The notes: generated by a model not told the origin, from the letters alone. DNA of 64,000 nt from Streptomyces sp. MspMP-M5 (GCF_000373585.1 NZ_KB891887.1:1-64000); one strand, 5' to 3'; shown: positions 42,607 to 51,410, counted from the first letter of the stretch. Numbers and translations are program-made.

Positions 42607-43419
42607 GTGTCCACTCGGTTTGACCTCGACGGCAGGAAGGCCCTGGTGACCGGGGCGTCACGTGGTATCGGACGAGCCGTCGCACGGGCCTTCGCACAGG
42701 CCGGCGCCGATGTGGCCGTCGTCGCACGCAGCACCGACGAACTTCAGGAACTGGCCGCCGAGGTCGAGCGGGCCGGCCGCCGGGCCGTGGTCCTGACCTG
42801 CGATGTCACCGAGGAAGAACAGATCCGCGACGCGGTGTCCGAAGCGATCGACGCACTCGGCTGCCTGGACGTCCTCGCCAACGTCGCGGGCGGCACCCCC
42901 ACCGCGGGCCCGTTCGTCGAGCTCCCCATGGTCGCCTGGCAGCGCGACATGCGGCTCAACTTCGAGTCGGTACTGCACTTCTGCCGCGCCGCGGGCCCGC
43001 ACCTTCTGCAACGGGGCACCGGCTCGGTGATCAGCGTGTCCTCGGTGGCCGGCATGGCCGGGGCCCCCTCCCGGTCCACGATCGCGGTGTCGAAGGCAGC
43101 GGTGATCGCCCTGACCCGGACCCTGGGCGCGGAGTGGGCGGCGGCCGGCGTCCGGGTCAACGCGATCCTCCCGGGCTGGACCACCACCGCCGAAACCGCG
43201 GTGGTCCGCGCGAACGAACAGGTGTCGGCGGGGCTGATCCACGCCGTGCCGATGCGCCGGTGGGGCACTCCCGAGGAGATCGCGGACTCCGCCGTCTACC
43301 TGGCCGGGGACGCCTCGTCGATGGTCACCGGCAGCTGCCTGACCATCGACGCCGGTGTCTCCGCCTACGTCGGCGGCCCCACACTGCTCGACCTCCTCGC
43401 CTACGGGCGCCTCGGCTAG
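42607..43419 (+). CDS. Short-chain dehydrogenase/reductase lacking the catalytic Tyr
   Basis: A 270-residue SDR from the GTG at 42607 (GAGAAGGGA upstream). The cofactor motif is ALVTGASRGIGRAVARAF, then NVAGG in place of the usual NNAG. The SVISVSSVAGMAG block holds the catalytic Ser. In the position of YxxxK the sequence is STIAVSKAAV, so the Lys is kept but Tyr is Ile. The C-terminus PMRRWGTPEEIADSAVYLAGD is normal. Without Tyr the enzyme may be inactive as a dehydrogenase or use another residue. Its TAG stop codon overlaps the first bases of a MITE-like palindrome. Confidence 0.85.
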   Translation: MSTRFDLDGRKALVTGASRGIGRAVARAFAQAGADVAVVARSTDELQELAAEVERAGRRAVVLTCDVTEEEQIRDAVSEAIDALGCLDVLANVAGGTPTAGPFVELPMVAWQRDMRLNFESVLHFCRAAGPHLLQRGTGSVISVSSVAGMAGAPSRSTIAVSKAAVIALTRTLGAEWAAAGVRVNAILPGWTTTAETAVVRANEQVSAGLIHAVPMRRWGTPEEIADSAVYLAGDASSMVTGSCLTIDAGVSAYVGGPTLLDLLAYGRLG

Positions 43420-43582
43420 GGCGCTTCTGACGGATCTCCGTGGAGGAAGGAGCGGTGCCTGGTGCGTGCTCTCGCAAGGCGCCGGGATGGCTTCATAGCG
43501 GAGCTATGGAGGCATTTCGGCAACGCCGCGAGAGTGCGTGCCAGGCACCGCGACGCCGCGGAGATCCGTCAGAAGCGCCCTA
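43417..43582. mobile_element. MITE-like palindromic element with TA flanks
   Basis: A 166-base near-complete palindrome. Terminal inverted repeats of 24 bases are identical: 43417-43440 and the complement at 43559-43582. Inner parts also pair (GCGGTGCCTGG with CCAGGCACCGC, CATAGC with GCTATG), with a hairpin centre. TA lies at both ends, as expected for target duplication by an IS630/Tc1-type transposase. The element encodes no protein, so it would be mobilised in trans. Its left edge forms the stop codon of the SDR gene. It is a non-autonomous element. Confidence 0.8.
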
Positions 43583-43643
43583 AGCGCGGGCACCCCGCCG
43601 GCTCCGCGTCACCCGCCTCGGCACCGCGCCGGGCGGAACGCCG

Positions 43644-43832
43644 TCACCGGATCCAGGGGTTGGCGCTGGCGGCCCGCTTGGGGGTGCGCTTGACGGGCGC
43701 GAGGTGGGCGGCCGCCACGGCAGCGGTGAGCCGGGCGGCCCGGGTCGCATGGAACGGCGCCGTGCCCGCCCGTTCCTTCCCTGACGCTCCGTCGGCGTCG
43801 TTGTCCTCTGGTGCCGTATCGCGTTCCGCCAT
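43644..43832 (-). CDS. Small hypothetical protein
   Basis: A 62-residue protein: an acidic N-terminus (MAERDTAPEDNDADGASGK) followed by a basic, Ala-rich helical part ending FHATRAARLTAAVAAAHLAP, VKRTPKRAASANPWIR. GAAAGG lies 12 bases upstream of the ATG at 43832. I do not recognise a family, but the clean charge partition and the start site make it a likely real gene. It lies between the MITE and the GH5 gene's promoter region. Confidence 0.45.
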   Translation of the reverse strand: MAERDTAPEDNDADGASGKERAGTAPFHATRAARLTAAVAAAHLAPVKRTPKRAASANPWIR

Positions 43833-44152
43833 GAGCCTCGACCTTTCTGACGACCCGTTGCCGTCAGCGACATGGTGCAGCCCGCGGCAGTACGGTGACC
43901 GGGAAATCAGTTAAATTCCCCCGCACGCGCGGGTGTTGGCCAGAGATCCATCTCAGCCCATACCGGGCAGCGGCCCCCAACACCGGCCCTTCGCCTCCTC
44001 TTTCGCCCCTTTTTTCCACCCTCTTCTTCGCCCCTTCTTTCGTCTCTTGCTTCACACCTCTTCCGTCCGCGCCTTCCGTGCAGCAAAATCCCGGCGGCGA
44101 ACACCCACCGAGACCCACCGGCACCGACCGCCGCGGCCAACGGGAGGCCACC
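43833..44152. other. Promoter region with long pyrimidine tract
   Basis: Between the small hypothetical gene and the GH5 gene, about 320 bases. From 43987 to 44064 the plus strand is about 90 percent pyrimidine (only 8 purines), with repeated TTCGCCCCTT units. No gene is seen. Confidence 0.6.
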
Positions 44153-45661
44153 ATGCGACTGCGCCTCGCCGCCCTCGCCCTCGGCGCGGCCCTGCTCTGT
44201 GCCGTCCCGGCCACGAGTCCCGCCGCGCAGGCGGACCCGCGCACACCGACGGCCGCCCGATCCCAGCGGCCGCCCGCCCGGCCCGGACAGGCCACGGCCT
44301 GGACCTTCCCCACCGGCACCGTCACCTCGCCCGACGGCCGTACGCTCTTCACCGACCGGTACGGACGCGTCCTGCAACCGCGCGGGCTCAACATCGGCAA
44401 GACCGACACGGTGACCGAGGAGCACCTCGCCCAGCTGGCGCGCGACGGCTTCACCCTGATGCGGCTCAACATCCAGTGGGAGAAGGCCGAACCACACCGC
44501 GGACGCTACGACGCCGGTTATCTGCGCTATCTCGACCGCGTCCTGGACTGGGCCGACCGCTACCGGATCCTGGTCCTGATCGACTGGCACCAGGACGTCT
44601 TCGGCCCGGAGTTCGGCCACAACGGCATCCCCGTCTGGGCCACCCGGACCGACGGCCTGCCGTTTGAACCCAACCCGGACGACTGGTTCGCGGACTACTT
44701 CCAGCCCGCCGTACAGGCCGCTTTCGCGCACCTCTACGACGACCCCGATCTGCGGGCCGCCCAGGGGGCCGCGTACGCCAAGGTCGCGTCCGTGCTGCGC
44801 GGCCACCGCTCCCTGCTCGGCTACGACCTGTTCAACGAGCCGTTCGGGCCGGTGCCGGGCGATCCGACCGACCCCCAGGACCAGATCGCCGCCTCGGCAA
44901 GGCTGGAACGCGGCCGGTTGGCGGCCATGTACCGGCGGCTGATCGGCGCCGTCCGCTCCGCCGACCCCGATGCCTGGCTCTTCGTCGAACCCACCGTCCT
45001 GGTCGGCCAGGGCGTCCCCACCAGCCTGCCCGGCTTCGCCGACCCCCGGCCCGGCACCGACCGCATCGGCTACGCCCCGCACTACTACGACACCGCCGTC
45101 GAATCGGGCGCCGACTGGAACCCGTCGGACCGCTTCATCGAGCGCTACGAAGCGGCCATCGGCCGCTACCCCGCCGCGCACCGGCTGCCGGTGCTGGTCG
45201 GCGAATGGGGCCCGCCCCAGGCCACCACCCCCGGAAACGCAGAACTGATGCGTCGTCAAGTAGGTTCCATGGGAGGCTTCGCCGCCGGCTGGACGGCGTG
45301 GTACGACTGCCGCGCGGACCGGGGCAGCGGCTATTGCGTCTACGACCGCGGCGGCAACCCCGCCCCCGGCAAGGAGCCGGCCTTCGCCCCCTACGCGCCG
45401 GAGGTCGCCGGCCTCCCCGGCACCGAGTCCTACACCCCGGCCACCCGCACCTACAGCCTCACGCTGAAGGCCAACCGCACCACCCGCCGCGCCTGGACGG
45501 TCATCTCCCTCCCCACCACCGCCTTCCCCCACGGCGCCCGGCTGTCCGTCACCGGCGGCGGCCCGGCCTCGAAGGTGGTCCGCCCCGGCCAGGCCGCACT
45601 GCTCCTCCCGTCCGCGCGGCCCGGGGCTTCGGTACACGTAACGGTGACCGACGGCCGCTGA
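44153..45661 (+). CDS. Secreted GH5 glycoside hydrolase (endoglycoceramidase-like)
   Basis: A 502-residue enzyme with a Sec signal (LAALALGAALLCAVPATSPAAQA) and start at the ATG at 44153 after GGGAGG. The TIM-barrel signatures of GH5 are present: GLNIGKTDTV, MRLNIQWEKAEP, LVLIDWHQDVFGPEFG, GYDLFNEPFGPV (acid/base Glu in NEP), GYAPHYYDTA and LPVLVGEWG (nucleophile Glu). The pattern and length resemble bacterial endoglycoceramidase-type enzymes that release the oligosaccharide from glycosphingolipids, but other beta-glycosides are possible. A C-terminal beta domain follows. It acts outside the cell. Confidence 0.85.
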   Translation: MRLRLAALALGAALLCAVPATSPAAQADPRTPTAARSQRPPARPGQATAWTFPTGTVTSPDGRTLFTDRYGRVLQPRGLNIGKTDTVTEEHLAQLARDGFTLMRLNIQWEKAEPHRGRYDAGYLRYLDRVLDWADRYRILVLIDWHQDVFGPEFGHNGIPVWATRTDGLPFEPNPDDWFADYFQPAVQAAFAHLYDDPDLRAAQGAAYAKVASVLRGHRSLLGYDLFNEPFGPVPGDPTDPQDQIAASARLERGRLAAMYRRLIGAVRSADPDAWLFVEPTVLVGQGVPTSLPGFADPRPGTDRIGYAPHYYDTAVESGADWNPSDRFIERYEAAIGRYPAAHRLPVLVGEWGPPQATTPGNAELMRRQVGSMGGFAAGWTAWYDCRADRGSGYCVYDRGGNPAPGKEPAFAPYAPEVAGLPGTESYTPATRTYSLTLKANRTTRRAWTVISLPTTAFPHGARLSVTGGGPASKVVRPGQAALLLPSARPGASVHVTVTDGR

Positions 45662-45690
45662 GGCAACAGTTCGGCGCGCCCCTGCTCAGC

Positions 45691-46698
45691 TCAGACCTGG
45701 ACCACGGCCTTCCCCGTGTTGCGTCCGTCCAGCAGGCCGAGGAAGGCGTCCACCGCACCGGCGATGCCGTGCTCCACGGTCTCCCGGAAACTGATCTTCC
45801 CCTGAGCCAGCCAGGTGCCCATGTCCTGGACGAAGCGCGGACGCAGGTCCATATGGTCGCCGACCTCGAAGCCGCGGAGGGTGAGCCGCTTCTTCACCAA
45901 CTCAATCATGTTGCGCGGACCGGGCGGAGGTTCGCTGAGGTCGTACCCGGAGATGGCACCGCACAGTGCGGCCCGGCCGTCCGGGTTGAGGACATCGATG
46001 GCGGCTTCCAGGTGGTCGCCGCCGACGTTGTCGAAGTACACCTCGATACCGTCCGGGGCAGCGTCGGCGAGTTGCCGGTGTACGGTGCCGTCCTTGTAGT
46101 TGAAGGCGCTGGTGAAGCCCAGTTCGGCCGTCAGGTACTCCACCTTCTCCGCCGATCCGGCGCTGCCGATGACCGCCTTCGCGCCGCACAGCCGCGCGAT
46201 CTGCCCCGCCAGACTGCCCACCGCGCCGGCCGCCCCGGAGACGAACACCGTCTCTCCCGGCTGCAGTTGGGCGATCCGGGTCAGTCCGACGTAGGCGCTC
46301 AACCCGGTCATTCCCAGCACGCCCAGGAACGCCGAGTCGGGCACGCCCGGCACCCGTTCCAACCTCCTGAAGTGCCGGTGCGGGGCGACCGCCGCGGTGC
46401 GCCAGCCCAGGTCGCTGAGCACCAGATCCCCCGGGGTCAGGCCGGCGGCCCGCGACTCCACGACCACACCGACCGCCCCACCCGTCATCGGTCGCCCCAA
46501 CGGGTAGACGGGAACGCCGGGTTGGGCCGTGCCCATCAGCACCCGCATGTACGGGTCCACGGAGAGAAAGCGATTGCGGACGACCACCTCATCATCCTCC
46601 GGTGGCCGCAACTCCCGCTCGACGAGCCGGAAGTCCGCGGGCTTCGGACGCCCCACCGGCCGCGCGACCAGGTGCCATTCCTGTGCGGGAAGTGTCAT
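45691..46698 (-). CDS. Zinc-independent MDR oxidoreductase (prostaglandin-reductase/YncB-like)
   Basis: A 335-residue medium-chain reductase of the zinc-free branch. SVDPYMRVLMG is the family signature, LGVLGMTGLSAYVGL and VFVSGAAGAVGSLAGQIARLCGA form the NADPH Rossmann motif, and FDNVGGDHLEAAI is conserved. It probably reduces alpha,beta-unsaturated ketones or aldehydes using NADPH. The ATG at 46698 was taken; an in-frame upstream codon adds an Arg-rich stretch of no family likeness. It lies 79 bases downstream of another MDR gene. Confidence 0.88.
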   Translation of the reverse strand: MTLPAQEWHLVARPVGRPKPADFRLVERELRPPEDDEVVVRNRFLSVDPYMRVLMGTAQPGVPVYPLGRPMTGGAVGVVVESRAAGLTPGDLVLSDLGWRTAAVAPHRHFRRLERVPGVPDSAFLGVLGMTGLSAYVGLTRIAQLQPGETVFVSGAAGAVGSLAGQIARLCGAKAVIGSAGSAEKVEYLTAELGFTSAFNYKDGTVHRQLADAAPDGIEVYFDNVGGDHLEAAIDVLNPDGRAALCGAISGYDLSEPPPGPRNMIELVKKRLTLRGFEVGDHMDLRPRFVQDMGTWLAQGKISFRETVEHGIAGAVDAFLGLLDGRNTGKAVVQV

Positions 46699-46777
46699 GC
46701 TGCGCCACCGCCCTCTCCGTGCTGCTCGTCGTGTGCCGCGTCCCGGGCCTTCCCCGATCATCGCACCCGCGGGGTGG

Positions 46778-47782
46778 TCACGGCACCGTGATCACCAACT
46801 TGCCCGTGGTGCGGCCGGCTTCTCCGACTTCGTGCGCCTTGGCCGCCTCGGCGAGCGGGAACGTGCCGGCGATGTGCGCCACCAGCCGGCCCGACGCGGC
46901 GAGATCGGCAATCGCCTGCATGCCCGCGCGGTCGGCCTCGACCACGAGCGCCTCGACCCGCACGCCGCGCCGCGCCGCCTCGGCACGCAGCTCCTGGGCG
47001 TCCTTCCCCCAGAACTTGATGGTGACCAACAGGCCGCCGGGACGGAGGGTGGCCATGGAGCGGGGGCCGTATTCGCCGCCCAGGGCGTCGAGTGCGACGT
47101 CGACGTCGCGCACGGCCTCGGCGAAGTCCACCGAGCGGTAGTCGATCAGTTCGTCGGCTCCCAGGCCACGCAGGAAGTCGTGCTTGGCCGCGCTGGCGGT
47201 GCCGATGACATACGCGCCCCGGGCCTTCGCGATCTGGACGGCGAGATGGCCGACCCCGCCCGCGGCGGCGTGGATCAGAACCCGTTGCCCGGCCTGGATG
47301 TCGGCGGTGTCGACCAGCGCCTGCCACGCGGTGAGCGCGGCCAGCGGGAGGGCCCCGGCCTGGACGTGGTCGATACCGGCCGGCTTGTGGGTGAAGGACC
47401 TCGCGGGCCCGGTGACGTAGGTGGCGAGGGAGCCGTGTCCGTGCGGGTAGGGCAGCATGCCGAAGACCTCGTCGCCCGGTTTGAACAGCGTGACGCCCGG
47501 GCCGGCTTCCTCGACCACTCCGGAGACGTCCCAGCCCAGGACGAACGGGGGCTCGGGCAGGTGCAGGCCGGGGGTGGCGCGGTGGATCCAGTCGGTCGGA
47601 TTGATGCCGGCCGCGTGGACGCGGATGAGCAGCTGGCTCGTACCGGGCTCGGGGCGGGGAAGTTCGACCTCCCGCAGGACCTCCGGCCCGCCCAGGACGT
47701 CCTGCCTGATCGCACGCATGGTGGAAGCCGTGGCGCCTGTCGTGTCTGTGGTGGCAGTGGTGTCTGCCGTGTCTGTCGTCAT
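46778..47782 (-). CDS. Zinc-binding-type alcohol dehydrogenase/quinone reductase
   Basis: A 334-residue MDR enzyme. The core is VLGGPEVLREVELP, HAAGINPTDWIHR, GVVEEAGPGVTLFKPGDEVFG, then the cofactor region VLIHAAAGGVGHLAVQIAKARGA and DVALDALGGE. The catalytic zinc Cys is absent, as in the quinone-reductase branch. The first 22 residues are a low-complexity Thr/Asp/Ala run (MTTDTADTTATTDTTGATAS). It is divergent from a GlxA-type regulator, the likely controller. Confidence 0.88.
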   Translation of the reverse strand: MTTDTADTTATTDTTGATASTMRAIRQDVLGGPEVLREVELPRPEPGTSQLLIRVHAAGINPTDWIHRATPGLHLPEPPFVLGWDVSGVVEEAGPGVTLFKPGDEVFGMLPYPHGHGSLATYVTGPARSFTHKPAGIDHVQAGALPLAALTAWQALVDTADIQAGQRVLIHAAAGGVGHLAVQIAKARGAYVIGTASAAKHDFLRGLGADELIDYRSVDFAEAVRDVDVALDALGGEYGPRSMATLRPGGLLVTIKFWGKDAQELRAEAARRGVRVEALVVEADRAGMQAIADLAASGRLVAHIAGTFPLAEAAKAHEVGEAGRTTGKLVITVP

Positions 47783-47817
47783 ACTCCCAGGCTGCCGCCA
47801 TCGACCCGCGAGCGAAA

Positions 47818-47845
47818 TGGCACGATAGCCAATATCCGATAGAAT
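47818..47845 (+). promoter_or_regulatory. Candidate promoter of leaderless glxA-like gene
   Basis: TGGCAC (47818-47823), a 16-base spacer and TAGAAT (47840-47845) resemble a housekeeping promoter. The ATG is 6 bases after the -10 and no ribosome site exists, which implies a leaderless mRNA. CGATAG repeats at 47823 and 47837 could be regulator half-sites. Confidence 0.5.
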
Positions 47846-47851
47846 CATGCC

Positions 47852-48808
47852 ATGCATCGTGTGGTGGTCCTGGCACTGGACGGCGTCTACCCCTTCGAAC
47901 TCGGCATCCCCAAGCGGATCTTCGACAACGCCGGGAGCCGTTATGAGGTGTTGACGTGCTCGGCGGACGGCGGCCCGGTGCGGACGTGCGCCGACTTCAC
48001 GATCACGGTCGAGCACGGCCCCGAGGCGTTGCGCACCGCGGACACGGTGGTGATCCCGCCGTACGACCTGGCGCTGACCACGCCGGCGCTCCCCCGGTCG
48101 GTCGCCGACGCGCTGGCGCTGATCCGGCCGGGCACCCGGATCGTGTCGATCTGCACGGGTGCGTTCGTGCTGGCCGCGGCCGGTCTGCTGGACGGCCGCC
48201 CGGCGACCACCCACTGGCAGCTCGCCGAACAGTTCCGTGCACTGTTCCCCCGGGTGCGGCTCGATCCGGATGTGCTGTTCGTCGACGACGGGGACATCCT
48301 GACCTCGGCCGGCGCCGCATCGGGGGTGGACGTCTGCCTGCACGTCGTCCGGACGGATCACGGCAGCGCGGCGGCGAACCACGTGGCCCGGCTCTGCGTG
48401 GTGCCGCCGTGGCGCGACGGCGGCCAGGCACAGTACATCGAACAGCCGGTCCCCGACCCGGCGACGACAGGCACCGCCCTCACCAGGCACTGGGCGCTGG
48501 AGAACCTCCATCTGCCGCTGACCCTGGACACCCTCGCCGAGCACGCCCGGATGAGTCGCCGCACCTTCGCCCGCAGGTTCGGCAACGAGGTGGGCGTGAG
48601 CCCCGGCCGATGGCTCATCGCCCAGCGGGTGGAGCGTGCCAGGCAGTTGCTGGAGTCCAGTGAGCTGTCCGTCGACCACATCGCGGGCCAGGTCGGCTTC
48701 GCGACGGGGACGTCCCTTCGGCAGCATTTCCATGCCGCCCTCGGCGTCGCCCCGTTGGCCTATCGGCGCACCTTCCGCATGGGCACGGACGACCGGACGT
48801 ACGCCTGA
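47852..48808 (+). CDS. GlxA-family AraC-type transcriptional regulator
   Basis: A 318-residue regulator. The N-terminal DJ-1/PfpI-like domain runs from VVVLALDGVYPFELGIPKRI through IVSICTGAFVLAAAGLLDG, which contains the nucleophile-elbow Cys of that fold. An AraC DNA-binding domain follows with two HTH units (LDTLAEHARMSRRTFARRFG and VDHIAGQVGFATGTSLRQHF). It should control the divergent MDR gene. The start at 47852 fits a leaderless transcript. Confidence 0.9.
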   Translation: MHRVVVLALDGVYPFELGIPKRIFDNAGSRYEVLTCSADGGPVRTCADFTITVEHGPEALRTADTVVIPPYDLALTTPALPRSVADALALIRPGTRIVSICTGAFVLAAAGLLDGRPATTHWQLAEQFRALFPRVRLDPDVLFVDDGDILTSAGAASGVDVCLHVVRTDHGSAAANHVARLCVVPPWRDGGQAQYIEQPVPDPATTGTALTRHWALENLHLPLTLDTLAEHARMSRRTFARRFGNEVGVSPGRWLIAQRVERARQLLESSELSVDHIAGQVGFATGTSLRQHFHAALGVAPLAYRRTFRMGTDDRTYA

Positions 48809-48962
48809 CGACGAGCCACGTCAGGCGAGGGCACGGCCCCGAACGAGTCACGGGCCCAACTCGCCTTCCCGTGGCTTCGACTGCCGCCCAGGCCGTTTCC
48901 TCCCGTCGGCTCGGCCGTTGGTCCTGGTGTCATTCATCACCTCTGCTCATGAAAGGCACATG

Positions 48963-49280
48963 ATGCGTCTGTTCCGCCCGATTACCATCGGTCTCAGCAG
49001 TCTTGCGCTGGCCTTGGCGCTGCCCGCCGGCACGGCACTCGCCTCGAACGGGAAGTTCGCGTGGAGGGGACCCAAGGGCCAGTCGTACTTCCTCCAGAAC
49101 CCGCCGAACAGCAAGTGCCTCAACATGAGCCAGGAGGCACGCGGCCCGCGCAACAACACCAAGCAGCCCCTGGTCGTCTACACCGGCAAGCGCTGCACGG
49201 GAAAGGCGACGCGCCTGGCCCCGGGGAAGTCCGCACCGTCCGGCACCCGCTTCGCCAGCGTCGTGTTCAACCCGCACTAG
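48963..49280 (+). CDS. Small secreted protein, peptidase-inhibitor I36-like
   Basis: A 105-residue precursor with a Sec signal (PITIGLSSLALALALPAGTALA) and a mature domain of about 77 residues: FAWRGPKGQSYFLQNPPNSKC, RGPRNNTKQPLVVYTGKRCTG and a final FASVVFNPH. Two cysteines likely pair. The pattern fits the actinobacterial secreted I36/beta-gamma-crystallin-like group. Inhibitor activity is not shown. GAAAGG six bases before the ATG at 48963 supports this start over the adjacent ATG at 48960. Confidence 0.65.
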   Translation: MRLFRPITIGLSSLALALALPAGTALASNGKFAWRGPKGQSYFLQNPPNSKCLNMSQEARGPRNNTKQPLVVYTGKRCTGKATRLAPGKSAPSGTRFASVVFNPH

Positions 49281-49532
49281 GAAGCCCACCACCTGCGGCG
49301 CCGCCCAAGGCATCGCCCGCACCTCTCCGCACGCCCCGTTCAGATCGCCTGGCACGGGACCGGCCTGCCCCAGAGGACCAGCACCGTTCTGCACGACGTG
49401 AACGGACCGGTGGGGTAGGCCCAGCAGATCCTCACCGTCCGTCCGCTGCCGCGTGGCGAGGAGTGAACGGCGATGGCCGCCGGGCCACCCCCCGGCCACC
49501 CCGCATTCACGTCCGGCCAAAATGATGCGTCC

Positions 49533-50903
49533 ATGAGACGTATCGCAGCTGTCGCCCTGGTCGCTTCATGGTCGCTGTTCGCCGCCGCCATGCCCGCCGC
49601 CCATCCCGCGCACGGCGCGGACGACACCCACCACTACAGCTACAGCACCAAGGCGCCGTACGAGCCCGCGCAGCATCCGCGGGACTATCAGCGGGCGCCC
49701 AGGGGCTTTGTGCCCGTGTTCACGGAGAACGTCTCCCGGCACGGCTCCCGGACCGCCACCGACGGCGCGGACGGCGATCTCGCCCTGCGGTTGTGGGAGC
49801 GGGCGCGTCGGGACGGTCAACTCACTTCGCAGGGGCGGGACTTCGGGCCGGATGTGCGTGCACTGCTCGCCGCCATGGCGAAGGTCGGCTACGGCAAACT
49901 GAGCGGGCGCGGTGCGCAGGAGCTGCACGGCACGGCGGTGCGGATGGCGCAGCGGCTGCCGCAGCTGCTCAGGACGATCGTCGACGATGGCGAGTCGATC
50001 GACGTCGTCAGCTCCGGACAGGGCCGGGCCGTCGACAGCGGAACGGTCTTCACCAGCGCCCTCACCCAGGCCGACCCGGCACTGAAACCCCGCATCGGGC
50101 CGGCCCGGACCGACAAGGACCTGCTCTACTTCCACAAGTCGGCCGGCGGCGCCGCCTACCGGGACTGGCTCGCCCACGACCAGCGCCTGGCGAGCACCCT
50201 GAAGAACCTCACCGATCAGCCCGCCACCCACAGTGCCGCCCGCCGGGTGCTGGCGAGGATCTTCCAACCGGCGTTCGTACAGCGCATCGTGGACGGGGAG
50301 TTCTCCTCCCTCGCCGACGACGTCACCGCCGCCGGGGCCGTCTACAGCCTGTACAGCATCGCACCGGCCATGAAGGCGGAGAGCCCGCACGGCCGCGGCT
50401 GGCACCTCGACCGGTACCTCGCGCCGCGCGACGCCGACTGGTTCGGGTATCTCAACGATGCCGAGGAGTTCTACGAGAAGGGCCCGAGCTTCGCCGGCAG
50501 CGACATCACCTACAAGATGGCCGATGTCCTCCTCGACGACTTCTTCAAGCAGGTCGAGGCCAAGCGCAACGGCACCAGCACACTGGGCGCCGAACTGCGC
50601 TTCACCCACGCCGAGGAGATCATCCCGCTCGCCGCGCTGATGGGACTGCCCGGCAGCACCCGGGCGGCCGCACCCGGGCATCCCTACACCTACGGCGACA
50701 ACCCCTGGCGCGGCACGTCCGTGGCTCCCCTGGCCGCGAACATCCAGTGGGACGTGTTCCGCAGGGGCGGCACCTACCTCGTGCGCATGCTCTACAACGA
50801 GAAGGAGACCTCGTTCAAGGCAGGCTGCCGGCCCATCGCCGAGGGCAGTCACTTCTACGACCTGGAGGAGTTGGAACGCTGCTTCGGGCGGAGTGACGGC
50901 TAG
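49533..50903 (+). CDS. Secreted histidine acid phosphatase (MINPP/phytase-like)
   Basis: A 456-residue secreted enzyme with a Sec signal (AAVALVASWSLFAAAMPAAHPAHG). The phosphohistidine motif is VSRHGSRTAT, and the distal proton-donor motif is FTHAEEIIPLAALMGL, with HAE in place of the HD of phytases. HAE is the form found in multiple inositol polyphosphate phosphatases. It should dephosphorylate inositol phosphates or similar phosphoesters outside the cell to supply phosphate. The end overlaps by 4 bases with the convergent DUF1330 gene. Confidence 0.88.
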   Translation: MRRIAAVALVASWSLFAAAMPAAHPAHGADDTHHYSYSTKAPYEPAQHPRDYQRAPRGFVPVFTENVSRHGSRTATDGADGDLALRLWERARRDGQLTSQGRDFGPDVRALLAAMAKVGYGKLSGRGAQELHGTAVRMAQRLPQLLRTIVDDGESIDVVSSGQGRAVDSGTVFTSALTQADPALKPRIGPARTDKDLLYFHKSAGGAAYRDWLAHDQRLASTLKNLTDQPATHSAARRVLARIFQPAFVQRIVDGEFSSLADDVTAAGAVYSLYSIAPAMKAESPHGRGWHLDRYLAPRDADWFGYLNDAEEFYEKGPSFAGSDITYKMADVLLDDFFKQVEAKRNGTSTLGAELRFTHAEEIIPLAALMGLPGSTRAAAPGHPYTYGDNPWRGTSVAPLAANIQWDVFRRGGTYLVRMLYNEKETSFKAGCRPIAEGSHFYDLEELERCFGRSDG

Positions 50904-51247
50904 TCAGTGGTGGTGGCCTCGCGGATCGTTCGGGCCGTGGAAGCCGGGTCGTAGTCGGCGGGGACGCCGTCGACCAGGATGATGTCGCCGTCGATGTGCC
51001 GCGAGCGCAGCGGGGCGATCTCCTGGTACGCGGGTGAGTCCCACCAGGCACGTGCCTCGGCGATCCCGGGGAAGCCGATCACCACGACGTGTCCGGGCCA
51101 GGCTCCCTCCTTCACCTCATGCTGGGTGGCGTGCACCAGGAAGTGGCCGCCGAACGGCTCGAAGGTGTCGGTGATGCGCTCGATGTACTCGGCGATCTCC
51201 GGGTGCGGGGCGGCCTCCTGGAGATGGGCGATGGCGTAGGCGGGCAT
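50900..51247 (-). CDS. DUF1330-family small protein
   Basis: A 115-residue protein with the DUF1330 signature: AYAIAHLQEAAPHPEIAEYIERI, FGGHFLVHATQHEVKEG, VVIGFPGIAEARAWWDSPAYQEI and PLRSRHIDGDIILVDG. It is a ferredoxin-like alpha/beta fold of unknown function in the cytoplasm. Its stop overlaps the convergent phosphatase stop by four bases. Confidence 0.85.
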   Translation of the reverse strand: MPAYAIAHLQEAAPHPEIAEYIERITDTFEPFGGHFLVHATQHEVKEGAWPGHVVVIGFPGIAEARAWWDSPAYQEIAPLRSRHIDGDIILVDGVPADYDPASTARTIREATTTD

Positions 51248-51410
51248 GCGTCGTCCTCCGGGTTCTGCTGCGTGTCGACTGGTTCTCGACTGGTTTTCGG
51301 CCTCGCTTGCGTGGCAATGATCCTGACATGCGGAGGCCGGTGGTGGCGATGACTTGCGAGATTACGCGGGACAGGAAATGCGTTTGACGCCCGTGGTGTT
51401 GGGCGGTCGG

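Noticed and set aside
43907..45637. 576-codon minus-strand frame opposite the GH5 gene
   Set aside because: GH5 motifs with both catalytic Glu residues are on the plus strand; the opposite frame has no domain.
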